Assembly (NCBI RefSeq): GCF_014534745.1
Contig: NZ_JACVVP010000061.1
Coordinates: 1 to 42,391 of the forward strand
Length of the DNA: 42,391 nucleotides
Origin: Flammeovirga sp. EKP202
Lineage (GTDB): Bacteria > Bacteroidota > Bacteroidia > Cytophagales > Flammeovirgaceae
Direction of reading: 5' to 3'
Shown piece after piece: positions 16,917 through 24,543 of the stretch. The translations under genes were made by a program, and so were the position numbers. A model generated the notes under the pieces. The model was given only the letters and a program-made list of their open reading frames with translations. It was not told the DNA's origin and did not search any database. The stretch's first letter is position 1, and each line of letters begins with the position of its first letter.

Positions 16917-18083
16917 ATGACTCAAAATCAAAAAATATATACTCTAAACTTCTGGTTACTATGTAGTAGTTCGTTACTCTTTTTTACCAGTTTTAATATG
17001 ATCATTCCAGAACTGCCTGATTATTTAACTTCTTTGGGTGGTGAAGAATATAAAGGATACATTATTTCAATATTTACGCTTTCAGCGGGTTTATCCCGAC
17101 CTTTTAGTGGGAAATTGACGGATAGAGTAGGTAGGGTTCCTGTAATGGTAGTAGGTGTAGTGGTGAGTTGTGTGTGTACTTTGTTTTATCCACTGATAGG
17201 AAGTGTTGCTGCTTTTTTACTGATCCGGTTCTTTCATGGTTTCAGTACAGGATTTAAACCTACCGGTACCTCGGCTTATTTGGCTGATATTGTTCCATTT
17301 GAAAGAAGAGGAGAAGCATTGGGTATTTTAGGGTTCTGCTCAAGTACAGGAATTGGTTTGGGACCAATTATAGGGAGTTGGCTGGCTTTAGAAACAGATC
17401 TTGACACCATGTTTTATTGTGCCTCTGGCATTTCTTTATTGTCGATATTAATTTTATCAGGCCTAAAAGAAACGCTTGAAAACCCTGAGAAGCTGAGATT
17501 AGAGCATTTTAATATTAAAAGGAATGAAATTATAGATAAAAATGCATTATCACCATCCATTGTCATGCTTTTATGTACCACATCTTATGGCGTAATTCTC
17601 ACGCTCATCCCTGATTATAGTAAATCATTGGGAATAGAGAATAAAGGGATGTTTTTTATGTTCTTTACGGGCGCATCAATGTTAGTAAGAGTATTTGCAG
17701 GGAGGTTGTCCGATCGTTATGGTAGGTTGCCTGTTTTAAAGTTCTCAACATTGATGTTGATGATTTCATTGGTCTGGATAGGTTTTGTTAGCACAGATTT
17801 AGAATTGTATTTGGGAGCGATTGTTTTAGGGCTAGGAATTGGTACTAATTCACCAACATTATATGCTTGGACTATTGATAGAAGTAATCCATTGCATAGA
17901 GGAAGAGCAATTGCCACAATGTACATTGCTTTAGAACTAGGTATAGGGTTAGGAGCATTGGGTTCAGGGTACATTTATGCAAATGAGCTTTCACAAATTG
18001 GATGGTCATTTATCTTGTCCGGAATCTTTTGTCTATTGGCCTTTTTATATATTACATTTGCACCATTAAGAGAAAAAAATTAA
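16917..18083 (+). CDS. Major facilitator superfamily transporter
   Basis: A 388-residue inner-membrane transporter with about twelve hydrophobic segments. The MFS signature GKLTDRVGRVPVMVVG lies between helices 2 and 3 (about 65-80) and its repeat GRLSDRYGRLPVL lies in the second half. The loop FLADIVPFERRGEALG-like segment (YLADIVPFERRGEALGILG) matches the drug/sugar-efflux branch. Substrate not deducible. The HAD phosphatase gene starts 4 bp after the stop, so the two form an operon. Confidence 0.88.
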   Translation: MTQNQKIYTLNFWLLCSSSLLFFTSFNMIIPELPDYLTSLGGEEYKGYIISIFTLSAGLSRPFSGKLTDRVGRVPVMVVGVVVSCVCTLFYPLIGSVAAFLLIRFFHGFSTGFKPTGTSAYLADIVPFERRGEALGILGFCSSTGIGLGPIIGSWLALETDLDTMFYCASGISLLSILILSGLKETLENPEKLRLEHFNIKRNEIIDKNALSPSIVMLLCTTSYGVILTLIPDYSKSLGIENKGMFFMFFTGASMLVRVFAGRLSDRYGRLPVLKFSTLMLMISLVWIGFVSTDLELYLGAIVLGLGIGTNSPTLYAWTIDRSNPLHRGRAIATMYIALELGIGLGALGSGYIYANELSQIGWSFILSGIFCLLAFLYITFAPLREKN

Positions 18084-18087
18084 ACTA

Positions 18088-18768
18088 ATGAGATTCGAAT
18101 ATTTATTTTCTGATTGTGACGGTGTCATTATAGACAGTGAGATCGTTGCAGCAAGAGTAATGGTAAAATACATTAACTCATTTGGGGTTCCGATGACGGT
18201 TGATGAGTATTTAAGTAATTTTGCAGGACAAACATTCAGTGGAATTATGACAAAGCTCTCAAAAGAGCATGGTTTTACTCTTCCTGAAGATTTTATTACT
18301 CAAATTACCGATCAATACAAGGAAGCTGCAAAAACGGAAGATAAACCTATAAAAGGTACGAAAGCGGCATACGAGGCCATCGATCTTCCTAAGGCTATTA
18401 TCTCAAATAGCTACAAAGAGCAGATTAACCATGCTGTTGATTTTACGGGATTGAGAAATGAATTTGGGAATAGAGTGTACTCTGGAGTAGAAAGTGTGGA
18501 TAATCCTAAGCCTGCACCTGATGTGTATTTATTTGCAGCAAAAGATTTGGGTGTAGATCCGAGTAAAGTAGTGGTGATTGAAGATAGTACTAGTGGAGCG
18601 AAAGCCGGACTAGCAGCAGGTATGTATGTAATTGGTTTTATTGGAGCTTCTCACTTAAAGAGTGATCATGAACATACCCTGAAAACATTAGGGGTTAAAA
18701 ATGTTATTCAGGATATGTCTGATTTGCCTGCATTAATTGAAAAGTTAAATGCAGAAGTTGAGAAATAA
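18088..18768 (+). CDS. HAD-superfamily phosphatase (beta-phosphoglucomutase-like)
   Basis: A 226-residue cytosolic HAD hydrolase. Motif I is FSDCDGVIIDSE (Asp9 nucleophile, Asp11), motif II is IISNS (about 109), motif III is NPKPAPDVYL, and motif IV is VVIEDSTSGAKAG. The helical cap between motifs I and II makes it subclass IA, the group of sugar-phosphate phosphatases and phosphoglucomutases such as YieH/GS1. The specific phosphate ester is unknown. It is translated with the MFS gene (4 bp gap), hinting that it may act on a sugar or drug phosphate, an inference only. It ends 3 bp from the convergent phosphatase gene. Confidence 0.85.
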   Translation: MRFEYLFSDCDGVIIDSEIVAARVMVKYINSFGVPMTVDEYLSNFAGQTFSGIMTKLSKEHGFTLPEDFITQITDQYKEAAKTEDKPIKGTKAAYEAIDLPKAIISNSYKEQINHAVDFTGLRNEFGNRVYSGVESVDNPKPAPDVYLFAAKDLGVDPSKVVVIEDSTSGAKAGLAAGMYVIGFIGASHLKSDHEHTLKTLGVKNVIQDMSDLPALIEKLNAEVEK

Positions 18769-18771
18769 GAA

Positions 18772-19413
18772 TTAGCTAGCATGTACTTTTGTTTGGATTT
18801 TTTCTAAGTGTCTGATGTCATTGGCCTGTACTATTCTAAAGAGGCCATTTTTGTAAACTAGATGATATAACGCAAGATTAGAATGTTCGTATTGGTCCAT
18901 TTTACTTAAAGGTTCATCCATTAGGTAAGAAACCAATATTTTCATCGCACGACCATGCGTACAAATAAGAACATTTTTTTCATCCGTTTTTGATAAGATT
19001 TGATCCATTATTTCCTTTTGGCGTTTTACAACATCATTAGGAGATTCAGCATCTTCCAGTTTATAATCATAATTACCATTTTGCCATTCAAATAACAGCT
19101 TCATGTGGTTCTTATCATCTTGTTCTGTCAATTTTCGTCCTTCTTTTTCTCCCCAGCTGATTTCATTCAAACCATGGTGAGATTGAACAGGGACTCCTGA
19201 TGCTGTAAATGGTAGAACTGTTTGATGTGTTCTTTTTAGATTAGAAGTATAAATCTTATCAAATGCGATGTGGTTATATTTCTTGAAAAAGGCTTCGGAT
19301 TGAAGCGTTCCTAGTTCATTTAGATTGGAATCTATACTACTTCCTTGTACATATCCCTTTTTGTTAAAATCAGTCTCGCCATGCCTGATAATATAGATGT
19401 GTTTTGCATTCAT
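18772..19413 (-). CDS. Histidine phosphatase (phosphoglycerate-mutase-like)
   Basis: A 213-residue cytosolic phosphatase of branch 1. IYIIRHGETDFN holds the RHG motif (10-12; His11 accepts phosphate), followed by IYTSNLKRTHQT and later ISWGEKEGRKL and LICTHGRAMKIL with the second His. The pattern fits CobC/GpmB/SixA-like enzymes rather than a genuine glycolytic mutase, because flanking lid residues of PGM are not seen. Substrate unknown. The 3-base gap to the convergent HAD gene contains no hairpin, so the ends of the two transcripts must overlap. Confidence 0.85.
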   Translation of the reverse strand: MNAKHIYIIRHGETDFNKKGYVQGSSIDSNLNELGTLQSEAFFKKYNHIAFDKIYTSNLKRTHQTVLPFTASGVPVQSHHGLNEISWGEKEGRKLTEQDDKNHMKLLFEWQNGNYDYKLEDAESPNDVVKRQKEIMDQILSKTDEKNVLICTHGRAMKILVSYLMDEPLSKMDQYEHSNLALYHLVYKNGLFRIVQANDIRHLEKIQTKVHAS

Positions 19414-19561
19414 AACTTAATTTAGACTTTTCTAATAAAATCATCTGATTAATGATTTAATGGTAAAACATATTTTTAAATTGCTTCCTCAAAGGAAAAG
19501 CTACTACCTTATTTTACGTAAAAAATGTTAGTTAAGTATAAAAAAAAATTAACCTTCATGT

Positions 19562-19990
19562 ATGTTTAACAGTAAATTTACAATAAAAAATCTTAATAAC
19601 TTGAGAGACAACATGCTTGGACACCTTGATATAGAATTTATTCAAGTTGAAAATGGACTAATCAGTGCTAAAATGCCTGTAGACCAAAGAACCAAGCAAC
19701 CTATGGGTTTATTACATGGAGGTGCATCTTTAGTATTAGCAGAAACACTAGGTAGTGTTGGAGCACTAACTCATATAGATGATACTGAATTTGTACCTGT
19801 TGGTCAAGAAATCAATGCCAATCATATAAAAAGTACAAGAAATGGATTTGTCATCGGAACGGCAAAACCTGTTCATCTTGGAAAGAATTCTCACGTCTGG
19901 GAAATTAATATTACAGACGAAGACGGCGAATTGGTTTGTATTTCAAGAATGACGGTCGCGATTTTGAGAAAAAAGAAAAAAAAGGTTTAG
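19562..19990 (+). CDS. PaaI/MenI-type hotdog thioesterase
   Basis: A 142-residue acyl-CoA thioesterase. The central motif GLLHGGASLVLAETLGS (49-65) with His52, Gly53-Gly54 and Glu61 matches the catalytic block of the YdiI/EntH/MenI group, and VGQEINANHIKSTRNGFV is the second CoA-contact block. In menaquinone makers the related MenI hydrolyses DHNA-CoA. No men genes adjoin, so that role is inferred and other aromatic acyl-CoAs are possible. Monocistronic; a 7-pair hairpin TTGATTC-GTG-GAATCAA follows at 19992-20008 without a T run. Confidence 0.85.
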   Translation: MFNSKFTIKNLNNLRDNMLGHLDIEFIQVENGLISAKMPVDQRTKQPMGLLHGGASLVLAETLGSVGALTHIDDTEFVPVGQEINANHIKSTRNGFVIGTAKPVHLGKNSHVWEINITDEDGELVCISRMTVAILRKKKKKV

Positions 19991-19991
19991 C

Positions 19992-20008
19992 TTGATTCGT
20001 GGAATCAA
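19992..20008 (+). other. Small hairpin after the thioesterase gene
   Basis: TTGATTC (19992-19998) and GAATCAA (20002-20008) form a perfect seven-pair stem with a GTG loop right after the stop codon. It lacks a T tract, so it is at best a weak terminator or an RNA-end stabiliser. Confidence 0.35.
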
Positions 20009-20119
20009 TGTAATATTTTAACCAAAAAAAAGTGCAAATTTTGAACTTTAGTAACACTTTTAGAGTTCTTCTTCGTTTTACGAAATTTGTTTTTTATCAC
20101 TTATTGAAGATTTAATTTT

Positions 20120-20632
20120 ATGGGAAATACCAAGATATGGATTGTAATACTTTTTATATTTATTTCATTGGGAATAGTAGGTATACAATCAGGTTGGTTT
20201 GTTGATATTCAGGTAGAAGAAAGAGATAATGAAGGTTGGGTTTTGTCTGGTTTAGAATATAAAGGTAAATTAGATAGTAAGAATTTTACACAATTATATG
20301 ATTCTATTTCGCTTGAAGTTAAAAAGGGTAAATTGAAAGGTGAATTGGCCGCATTATTTTTTGAGAATCCTAACACTGATCAAGAAGTAAAAGCAATTGT
20401 TGGTGTAATTAGTAAAAATAAGCAATCAAAAGGGTACACTTACTTTGAGCAAAGCCCTTATAAAGAAGTATATTCAGAAATAGTATTAGGAGAAATGTTA
20501 ACACCAAACCCTCAAAATGTGATTGAGGTACTTTCCAATAAAGCCGATACAGATTACCCTAATTTTAAAAAATTGTATTTAGAATACTATCCTAATGAGA
20601 GAAGTGTTGTTCAATCAATAATTCTACAATAA
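20120..20632 (+). CDS. Membrane-anchored GyrI/TEX264-like ligand-binding protein
   Basis: A 170-residue protein with one N-terminal membrane segment (about 5-24) and the rest probably outside. I recognise no close family with certainty. The pattern AALFFENPNTDQEVKAIVGVIS (about 75-96) resembles the GyrI-like fold of mammalian TEX264, where a tyrosine/aromatic-DNP segment is followed by AVG, and the order is beta strand, two helices, strand, as in SOUL/GyrI effector-binding domains. It ends 21 bp before a histidine kinase gene, so they likely form a transcription unit and this protein might feed a signal to the kinase. That link is inference. Fold confidence moderate. Confidence 0.5.
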   Translation: MGNTKIWIVILFIFISLGIVGIQSGWFVDIQVEERDNEGWVLSGLEYKGKLDSKNFTQLYDSISLEVKKGKLKGELAALFFENPNTDQEVKAIVGVISKNKQSKGYTYFEQSPYKEVYSEIVLGEMLTPNPQNVIEVLSNKADTDYPNFKKLYLEYYPNERSVVQSIILQ

Positions 20633-20653
20633 TTAACCTAATTCAACCAAAGA

Positions 20654-21844
20654 GTGAAAGCACAGATTTATTCAAATAGAGTCACATTAAAAGTATTAGT
20701 AATTACTATTGGTTTAATCATTGGATTGACCTCTTTGGTGTATACAGAATTGTTGGTAGATGAATTAAGATTAAGAGAATACGATCAAATAGACTTTTTT
20801 GCTAAGGTTCAGGCAAAGTTAGCTTCAATGGGAGCAGAAGATAATGCAGATGTCACTTTTCTATTAATGGAAGTGATCAAAGGTAACGATCTGATTCCTG
20901 TTATTCTTGCAGATGAGAATGGTATACCGATCTCTTCTAAAAATATTACAATTCCGAAAGGTATAAATGTTGCGGAACAACAAGATTTCCTAATGAATAA
21001 AATCGAGGATATGAAGAAAGATTATGAACCAATTCGAATTGATTTTTCAAATGGCGAGATTCAATATATCTTTTACGCCGATTCAAATTTGGTAAGCAAT
21101 CTTAGATTTGCCCCGATTATTCAACTTTCAGTCTTAGGTATATTAGCATTAACGGCTTATTTGGTATTCTCCACTTCAAGGCGAGCTGAACAAAATCAAG
21201 TTTGGGCAGGGTTAGCCAAAGAGACGGCTCATCAACTTGGAACACCGATTTCATCGTTGGTCGCTTGGATTGAGTATTTTAAGACAGATGAAGATTTTGA
21301 TCAATCCATCATTGAGGAGCTTCAAAAAGATGTGACTCGATTGGAAATGATTACGCAACGTTTTTCAAATATTGGTTCTGAACCTGTATTAAAGCCAGTC
21401 AATTTGGAACCGTCAGTGAGAGGTGCTTTGGATTATATGTCGAAAAGAATCTCAAGCAAAGTGAAATTGGGTGTTCATTATGAAATCGACAGTCCGGTAG
21501 AAATCAATGTTAGTCTTCCATTGTTTGAATGGGTAATAGAAAACCTATGTCGAAATGCTGTAGATGCAATGAATGGTGTAGGAGAGCTCAATGTCTTTAT
21601 TCGACTTACTCAACATAAAACAGCCGTTGAAATTGATGTAAAGGATACCGGTAAAGGTATTCCTAAAAATAAAGTAAGTAAGGTTTTCAATCCTGGTTAT
21701 ACCACTAAGAAGCGAGGTTGGGGTTTAGGACTTACATTGGTGAAAAGGATTATTGAGGAGTATCACGGAGGACGAATCTATATTCTTGAATCTACACCAG
21801 GTGTTGGAACTACATTTAGAATAGTAATGCCAATCGTAGTCTGA
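20654..21844 (+). CDS. Membrane sensor histidine kinase
   Basis: A 396-residue two-component kinase. Two membrane segments (about 11-31 and 155-172) flank an external sensor of about 120 residues without a recognised domain. The cytosolic part has the H box AKETAHQLGTPISSL (His193 is the phosphorylated residue), then the ATP-binding boxes N (NLCRNAVDAM), G1 (DTGKGIP) and G2 (GWGLGLTLV). The start is GTG, 21 bp after the GyrI-like gene. No response regulator is adjacent, so it is an orphan kinase by position. HQLGTPISSL replaces the common HELRTPL, a form frequent in Bacteroidota. Confidence 0.92.
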   Translation: MKAQIYSNRVTLKVLVITIGLIIGLTSLVYTELLVDELRLREYDQIDFFAKVQAKLASMGAEDNADVTFLLMEVIKGNDLIPVILADENGIPISSKNITIPKGINVAEQQDFLMNKIEDMKKDYEPIRIDFSNGEIQYIFYADSNLVSNLRFAPIIQLSVLGILALTAYLVFSTSRRAEQNQVWAGLAKETAHQLGTPISSLVAWIEYFKTDEDFDQSIIEELQKDVTRLEMITQRFSNIGSEPVLKPVNLEPSVRGALDYMSKRISSKVKLGVHYEIDSPVEINVSLPLFEWVIENLCRNAVDAMNGVGELNVFIRLTQHKTAVEIDVKDTGKGIPKNKVSKVFNPGYTTKKRGWGLGLTLVKRIIEEYHGGRIYILESTPGVGTTFRIVMPIVV

Positions 21845-21881
21845 TAACTTGTGTTCACTACTGTTAATAATGGAATTTATG

Positions 21882-21912
21882 TTGTGAATTATCCTATTAT
21901 TTATGACCTTTG
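21882..21912 (+). promoter_or_regulatory. Predicted promoter of the structured RNA
   Basis: TTG (21882-21884), a 20-base spacer and GACCTTTG (21905-21912), one mismatch from TAnnTTTG. It predicts a start about 5 bases downstream, at 21917, the first base of the closing stem of the RNA. Confidence 0.5.
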
Positions 21913-21916
21913 TCTT

Positions 21917-22095
21917 GGGTCGGTCACATATTGGATTTTTCAACGTGAACTCATATAAGGTGTACTGATTTTTGAAGAGCAGGCCTCAACTTTACTTCGG
22001 TAAAGTCATTCCTAGAATGTTAACAGTGGAAGGTCGACATAGTTCAGGAAACCTAATCTTGTTATAAAAGGAAGAATTCCAACCGGCCCTTTTTT
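21917..22095 (+). ncRNA. Candidate 6S-like structured RNA (about 179 nt)
   Basis: The stretch folds on paper into one long rod. The ends pair: GGGTCGG (21917-21923) with CCGGCCC (22083-22089), followed at once by TTTTTT. Inward come TTGGA (21931-21935) with TCCAA (22078-22082), TGAACT (21946-21951) with AGTTCA (22041-22046), ACTG (21964-21967) with CAGT (22024-22027), AGG/CCT, and finally ACTTTAC-TTCG-GTAAAGT (21989-22006) with a UUCG tetraloop near the middle. A 31-base one-sided bulge at 22047-22077 opposite 10 bases resembles the 6S central bubble. Length, closing stem and 3' T run all fit 6S RNA, an RNA polymerase regulator, but I see no sequence identity to a known 6S. It could be another Bacteroidota small RNA. 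Confidence 0.6.
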
Positions 22096-22101
22096 ATAGA
22101 C

Positions 22102-22128
22102 AAAGCGATGCAATGCATGGCTTTTTTT
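22102..22128 (+). terminator. Back-up terminator after the structured RNA
   Basis: AAAGC-g-ATG (22102-22110) and CAT-g-GCTTT (22116-22124) form a hairpin with one G-G mismatch, followed by more T. It shields nadC from upstream transcription. Confidence 0.65.
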
Positions 22129-22202
22129 ATTGTTCTGTTATTACTAAACGATCAAGCATTTCAAAGAATTTATATTTTTCTTTTGTAAGATGGATTATAT
22201 CG

Positions 22203-22232
22203 TTGAACAATAAATTCAATTGATTACTTTTG
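22203..22232 (+). promoter_or_regulatory. Consensus Bacteroidota promoter overlapping the nadC start
   Basis: TTG (22203-22205), exactly 19 bases, then TACTTTTG (22225-22232), an exact TAnnTTTG. Transcription would start near 22236-22238, on or just before the chosen GTG start codon at 22238. Confidence 0.6.
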
Positions 22233-22237
22233 TGTCC

Positions 22238-23095
22238 GTGAAACCGAAATATTTAACAGAAGAAGCCATCAATGCGTTTATTACAACGGCATTGAATGAA
22301 GATATAGGAGATGGAGATCACTCAACACTTTCTGCAGTGCCGGAAGATGCTATCGAGTCAGCACAAATGATCTTCAAAGACAATGGTGTAATCGCAGGAA
22401 TAGAAATTTCTAAGCGAATTTTTTTACACTTAGATCCTACAATGGAAATCGAGACTTTTGTAGAAGAGGGTGACCTTTTAAACAAAGGTGATATTGTAAT
22501 GAAAATCAAAGGTAATGCTCGTGCTATTTTAATGGGTGAGCGCCTAGCTTTAAACTGTGCTCAACGAATGAGTGGTATTGCAACGCATACTCAAAGAGTT
22601 GTTAGCCTAATCAAAGATTCATCTACAAAAATTCTTGATACAAGAAAAACTACTCCCAATTTCAGATTAATGGAAAAATGGGCAGTGTTTATTGGTGGTG
22701 GACAAAATCACCGATTTGGTCTCTATGATATGGTAATGCTTAAGGATAATCATATTGATTATGCAGGAAGTATTGCTAAAGCAGTCAGTGAAACAAAAGC
22801 GTACTTAAAGGCGAAGAATAAAGACTTAAAAATTGAAGTTGAAACTCGTAACCTTGATGAAGTACGTCAAGCAATTGAAGCTGAAGTAGATGTGATCATG
22901 TTAGATAATATGGATGTGCCAACAATGAAGGAGGCTGTAGGTATTATTAATGGAAAATCAGATACAGAAGCGTCAGGAGGTGTTACTGAAGAAAAAGTAG
23001 CAGAAATTGCTTCAACAGGTGTCGATTTTATCTCGTTAGGTGCATTGACACATTCAAGTTTAAGTAAAGATATCAGCCTTAAAGCTGTAAAATAA
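22238..23095 (+). CDS. nadC: Quinolinate phosphoribosyltransferase (nicotinate-nucleotide pyrophosphorylase)
   Basis: Converts quinolinate and PRPP into nicotinate mononucleotide in de novo NAD synthesis. Conserved blocks: ALNEDIGDGDHST near the N terminus, RLALNCAQRMSGIAT, DTRKTTPNFR, AVFIGGGQNHRFGLYDMVMLKDNH and EVETRNLDE, then VDVIMLDNM. With the GTG at 22238 it has 285 residues, the family norm. No ATG exists near this point; GTG at 22232 and TTG at 22220 are alternatives. A consensus promoter ends only 6 bases upstream of the chosen GTG, so the message may be nearly leaderless. A YcxB-like gene follows 8 bp after the stop. Confidence 0.93.
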   Translation: MKPKYLTEEAINAFITTALNEDIGDGDHSTLSAVPEDAIESAQMIFKDNGVIAGIEISKRIFLHLDPTMEIETFVEEGDLLNKGDIVMKIKGNARAILMGERLALNCAQRMSGIATHTQRVVSLIKDSSTKILDTRKTTPNFRLMEKWAVFIGGGQNHRFGLYDMVMLKDNHIDYAGSIAKAVSETKAYLKAKNKDLKIEVETRNLDEVRQAIEAEVDVIMLDNMDVPTMKEAVGIINGKSDTEASGGVTEEKVAEIASTGVDFISLGALTHSSLSKDISLKAVK

Positions 23096-23103
23096 AGCAT
23101 ATT

Positions 23104-23652
23104 ATGACAATTAAGACAAAAAAATACCAACTAGAATCGAGTACTTATGTGAAGTTAGGCCTAATGGGTGTGATGAAAGAATTATGGTGGTTTTGGTTTA
23201 TTCCTGCAGCTATCATTATCATTCCATCATTAATATGGCCCTCTTCTATCTGGTGGATGGTAGGTTTATCCGTATTCATTTCCGTTTTATATATTTTATT
23301 TTGGTGGGCACAATTTATGGGTGCAACTCAAATGGAACAAAGTAAAATGTTCTTTGAGAAGTTATCTTACGAAATTGATAGCCGTTTTATCATGATGAAG
23401 CGTAATGCTAAAGAAGGTATGCCAGTAAAATGGGAAATGGTGAAAAGCGTAAAAGTAACGAAAGAAGCTTTCGTATTGATGCTTGGTAACGATAATATTG
23501 AGGCAAATAAAGTACAACGTTTCTTTGCAAAACGTTTAGGTATGCCTTTATACTTACCTTTCTCGATCTTCCCTACAGAAGTTGCTAAAGGTTTTATGTT
23601 TAAATTATTAGAGCGTAAAGGTTTAATTGAAGCAGCTTCATCAGCTGAATAA
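23104..23652 (+). CDS. YcxB-like membrane protein
   Basis: A 182-residue protein with two adjacent membrane helices (about 30-47 and 52-70), rich in Trp, then a cytosolic domain with FEKLSYEIDSRFIMMKRNAKEG and W-E-M-V-KSVKVTKEAFVLMLG. This order of two helices followed by a PH-like strand-rich domain is what YcxB-like proteins show; the fit is by pattern and the function is unknown. It begins 8 bp after nadC, so it is co-transcribed; whether it is functionally tied to NAD synthesis is open. A hairpin terminator ends the operon at 23671. Confidence 0.7.
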   Translation: MTIKTKKYQLESSTYVKLGLMGVMKELWWFWFIPAAIIIIPSLIWPSSIWWMVGLSVFISVLYILFWWAQFMGATQMEQSKMFFEKLSYEIDSRFIMMKRNAKEGMPVKWEMVKSVKVTKEAFVLMLGNDNIEANKVQRFFAKRLGMPLYLPFSIFPTEVAKGFMFKLLERKGLIEAASSAE

Positions 23653-23670
23653 AAAAACTTTTTATGTAAT

Positions 23671-23711
23671 AAAAGACCTCATAGAGTTTTACTTCTGTGA
23701 GGTCTTTTTTT
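23671..23711 (+). terminator. Terminator of nadC operon, overlapping the convergent gene
   Basis: AAAAGACCTCA (23671-23681) pairs with TGAGGTCTTTT (23698-23708), followed by three more T. The right arm lies inside the last codons of the leftward hydrolase gene (stop at 23689), so one sequence both encodes its KKTSQ tail and ends the opposing transcript. Confidence 0.88.
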
Positions 23712-24480
23712 CAGTGATCCATTGTATACTTTCAATTAATACTTGATAGTGGTTAGCGTCAAAATATATAGTTTGCCCTTTGGGAAGTTTCCTTGCTACA
23801 GAACTTACTTTGCGAACTGTAATGATTTTGTCTTTTTGCCCAACAAGTAAATATAGCTTGGTGTTATGTTGAAGGAGGATTGTGAGTAACTTTTTATTTT
23901 TCAGTTGAGTATCTCTCAAAGCAATCCATGTATTGGCGACTTTTTCACTTTCTTGTGGAGAACCTAAGCTTTTTGAAGCAAATTGAAATAAATTTTGTTT
24001 AATCAATCTGAAGTTTGCCAATAGTTCCAGTGCATTGTGTATAACTTTTTGTTTTGACATTGCAAACCTGAAAATAGGAGCAACAAAAGTGTGAGTAACT
24101 ACAGGAAATAGTGGATTTTTTGCAATTCCATCAGGAGCAATAAGGTATATTTCCTGAAAAAGTTGAGGCGCTTGTGAATAAAAAAAAGTGGCAAGTCGGG
24201 AACCAATTGAGTAACCAAGTAGGTTTATTTCATCAAAATCATTTCCTTCAAGATATACTTTGAGATCTCTCCAAAGAAGATGAATATTGTTGTTTGAATT
24301 GTTACTACCGTGAAATGGCAAATCTATACTTAATATTGCATATTGTGATAATTGATTTGATAAGATCTTGAAAATCTCAGCACGCTGACCATAGCCGTGT
24401 ATGCAAATAATAATTCTTTTATTATTTTGATGTGAATTATAATAATGAAATGAAGGGTTTTTAAGTAAATGATCTTTCAA
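23689..24480 (-). CDS. Alpha/beta-hydrolase
   Basis: A 263-residue cytosolic hydrolase. The oxyanion region is IICIHGYGQRAEIF (about 25-37), the nucleophile elbow is GYSIGS with Ser91, the acid is Asp217 (GQKDKII) and the base is His244 (ANHYQVL), all in the expected order. It lacks a signal peptide. The closest pattern is the MenH/esterase group, but no pathway neighbour identifies a substrate. Its last codons overlap the terminator of the convergent nadC operon. Divergent from the MerR-type regulator, 63 bp apart, a possible regulatory pair. Confidence 0.85.
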   Translation of the reverse strand: MKDHLLKNPSFHYYNSHQNNKRIIICIHGYGQRAEIFKILSNQLSQYAILSIDLPFHGSNNSNNNIHLLWRDLKVYLEGNDFDEINLLGYSIGSRLATFFYSQAPQLFQEIYLIAPDGIAKNPLFPVVTHTFVAPIFRFAMSKQKVIHNALELLANFRLIKQNLFQFASKSLGSPQESEKVANTWIALRDTQLKNKKLLTILLQHNTKLYLLVGQKDKIITVRKVSSVARKLPKGQTIYFDANHYQVLIESIQWITEKKTSQK

Positions 24481-24543
24481 AAGTTAAAACAATTTTAATG
24501 ACAAAATGTTATTGGAGTACTAATTTAGAATATGTAAAGTAAT

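Larger units (their letters stand above)
21845..22237 (+). other. 393-bp gene-free region holding a structured RNA and the nadC promoter
   Basis: No convincing protein gene lies here. From left to right it holds a promoter-like pair (21882-21912), the structured RNA candidate (21917-22095), a second hairpin with T run (22102-22128) and a consensus promoter over the nadC start (22203-22232). Confidence 0.8.

Noticed and set aside
20654-20656. Missing start codon for the histidine kinase
   Set aside because: The frame opens with GTG at a normal distance from the preceding stop and reads directly into a membrane helix, so a GTG start is sufficient.
21917-22095. SRP RNA, RNase P RNA or tmRNA
   Set aside because: The diagnostic sequences (GGAAGnAGCA loop, GAGGAAAGTCC, tag-peptide frame) are missing.
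21845-22237. A known riboswitch (TPP, cobalamin, SAM, NAD-I) controlling nadC
   Set aside because: None of the conserved cores is present, the structured RNA ends in its own T run plus a second terminator, and nadC has its own promoter downstream.
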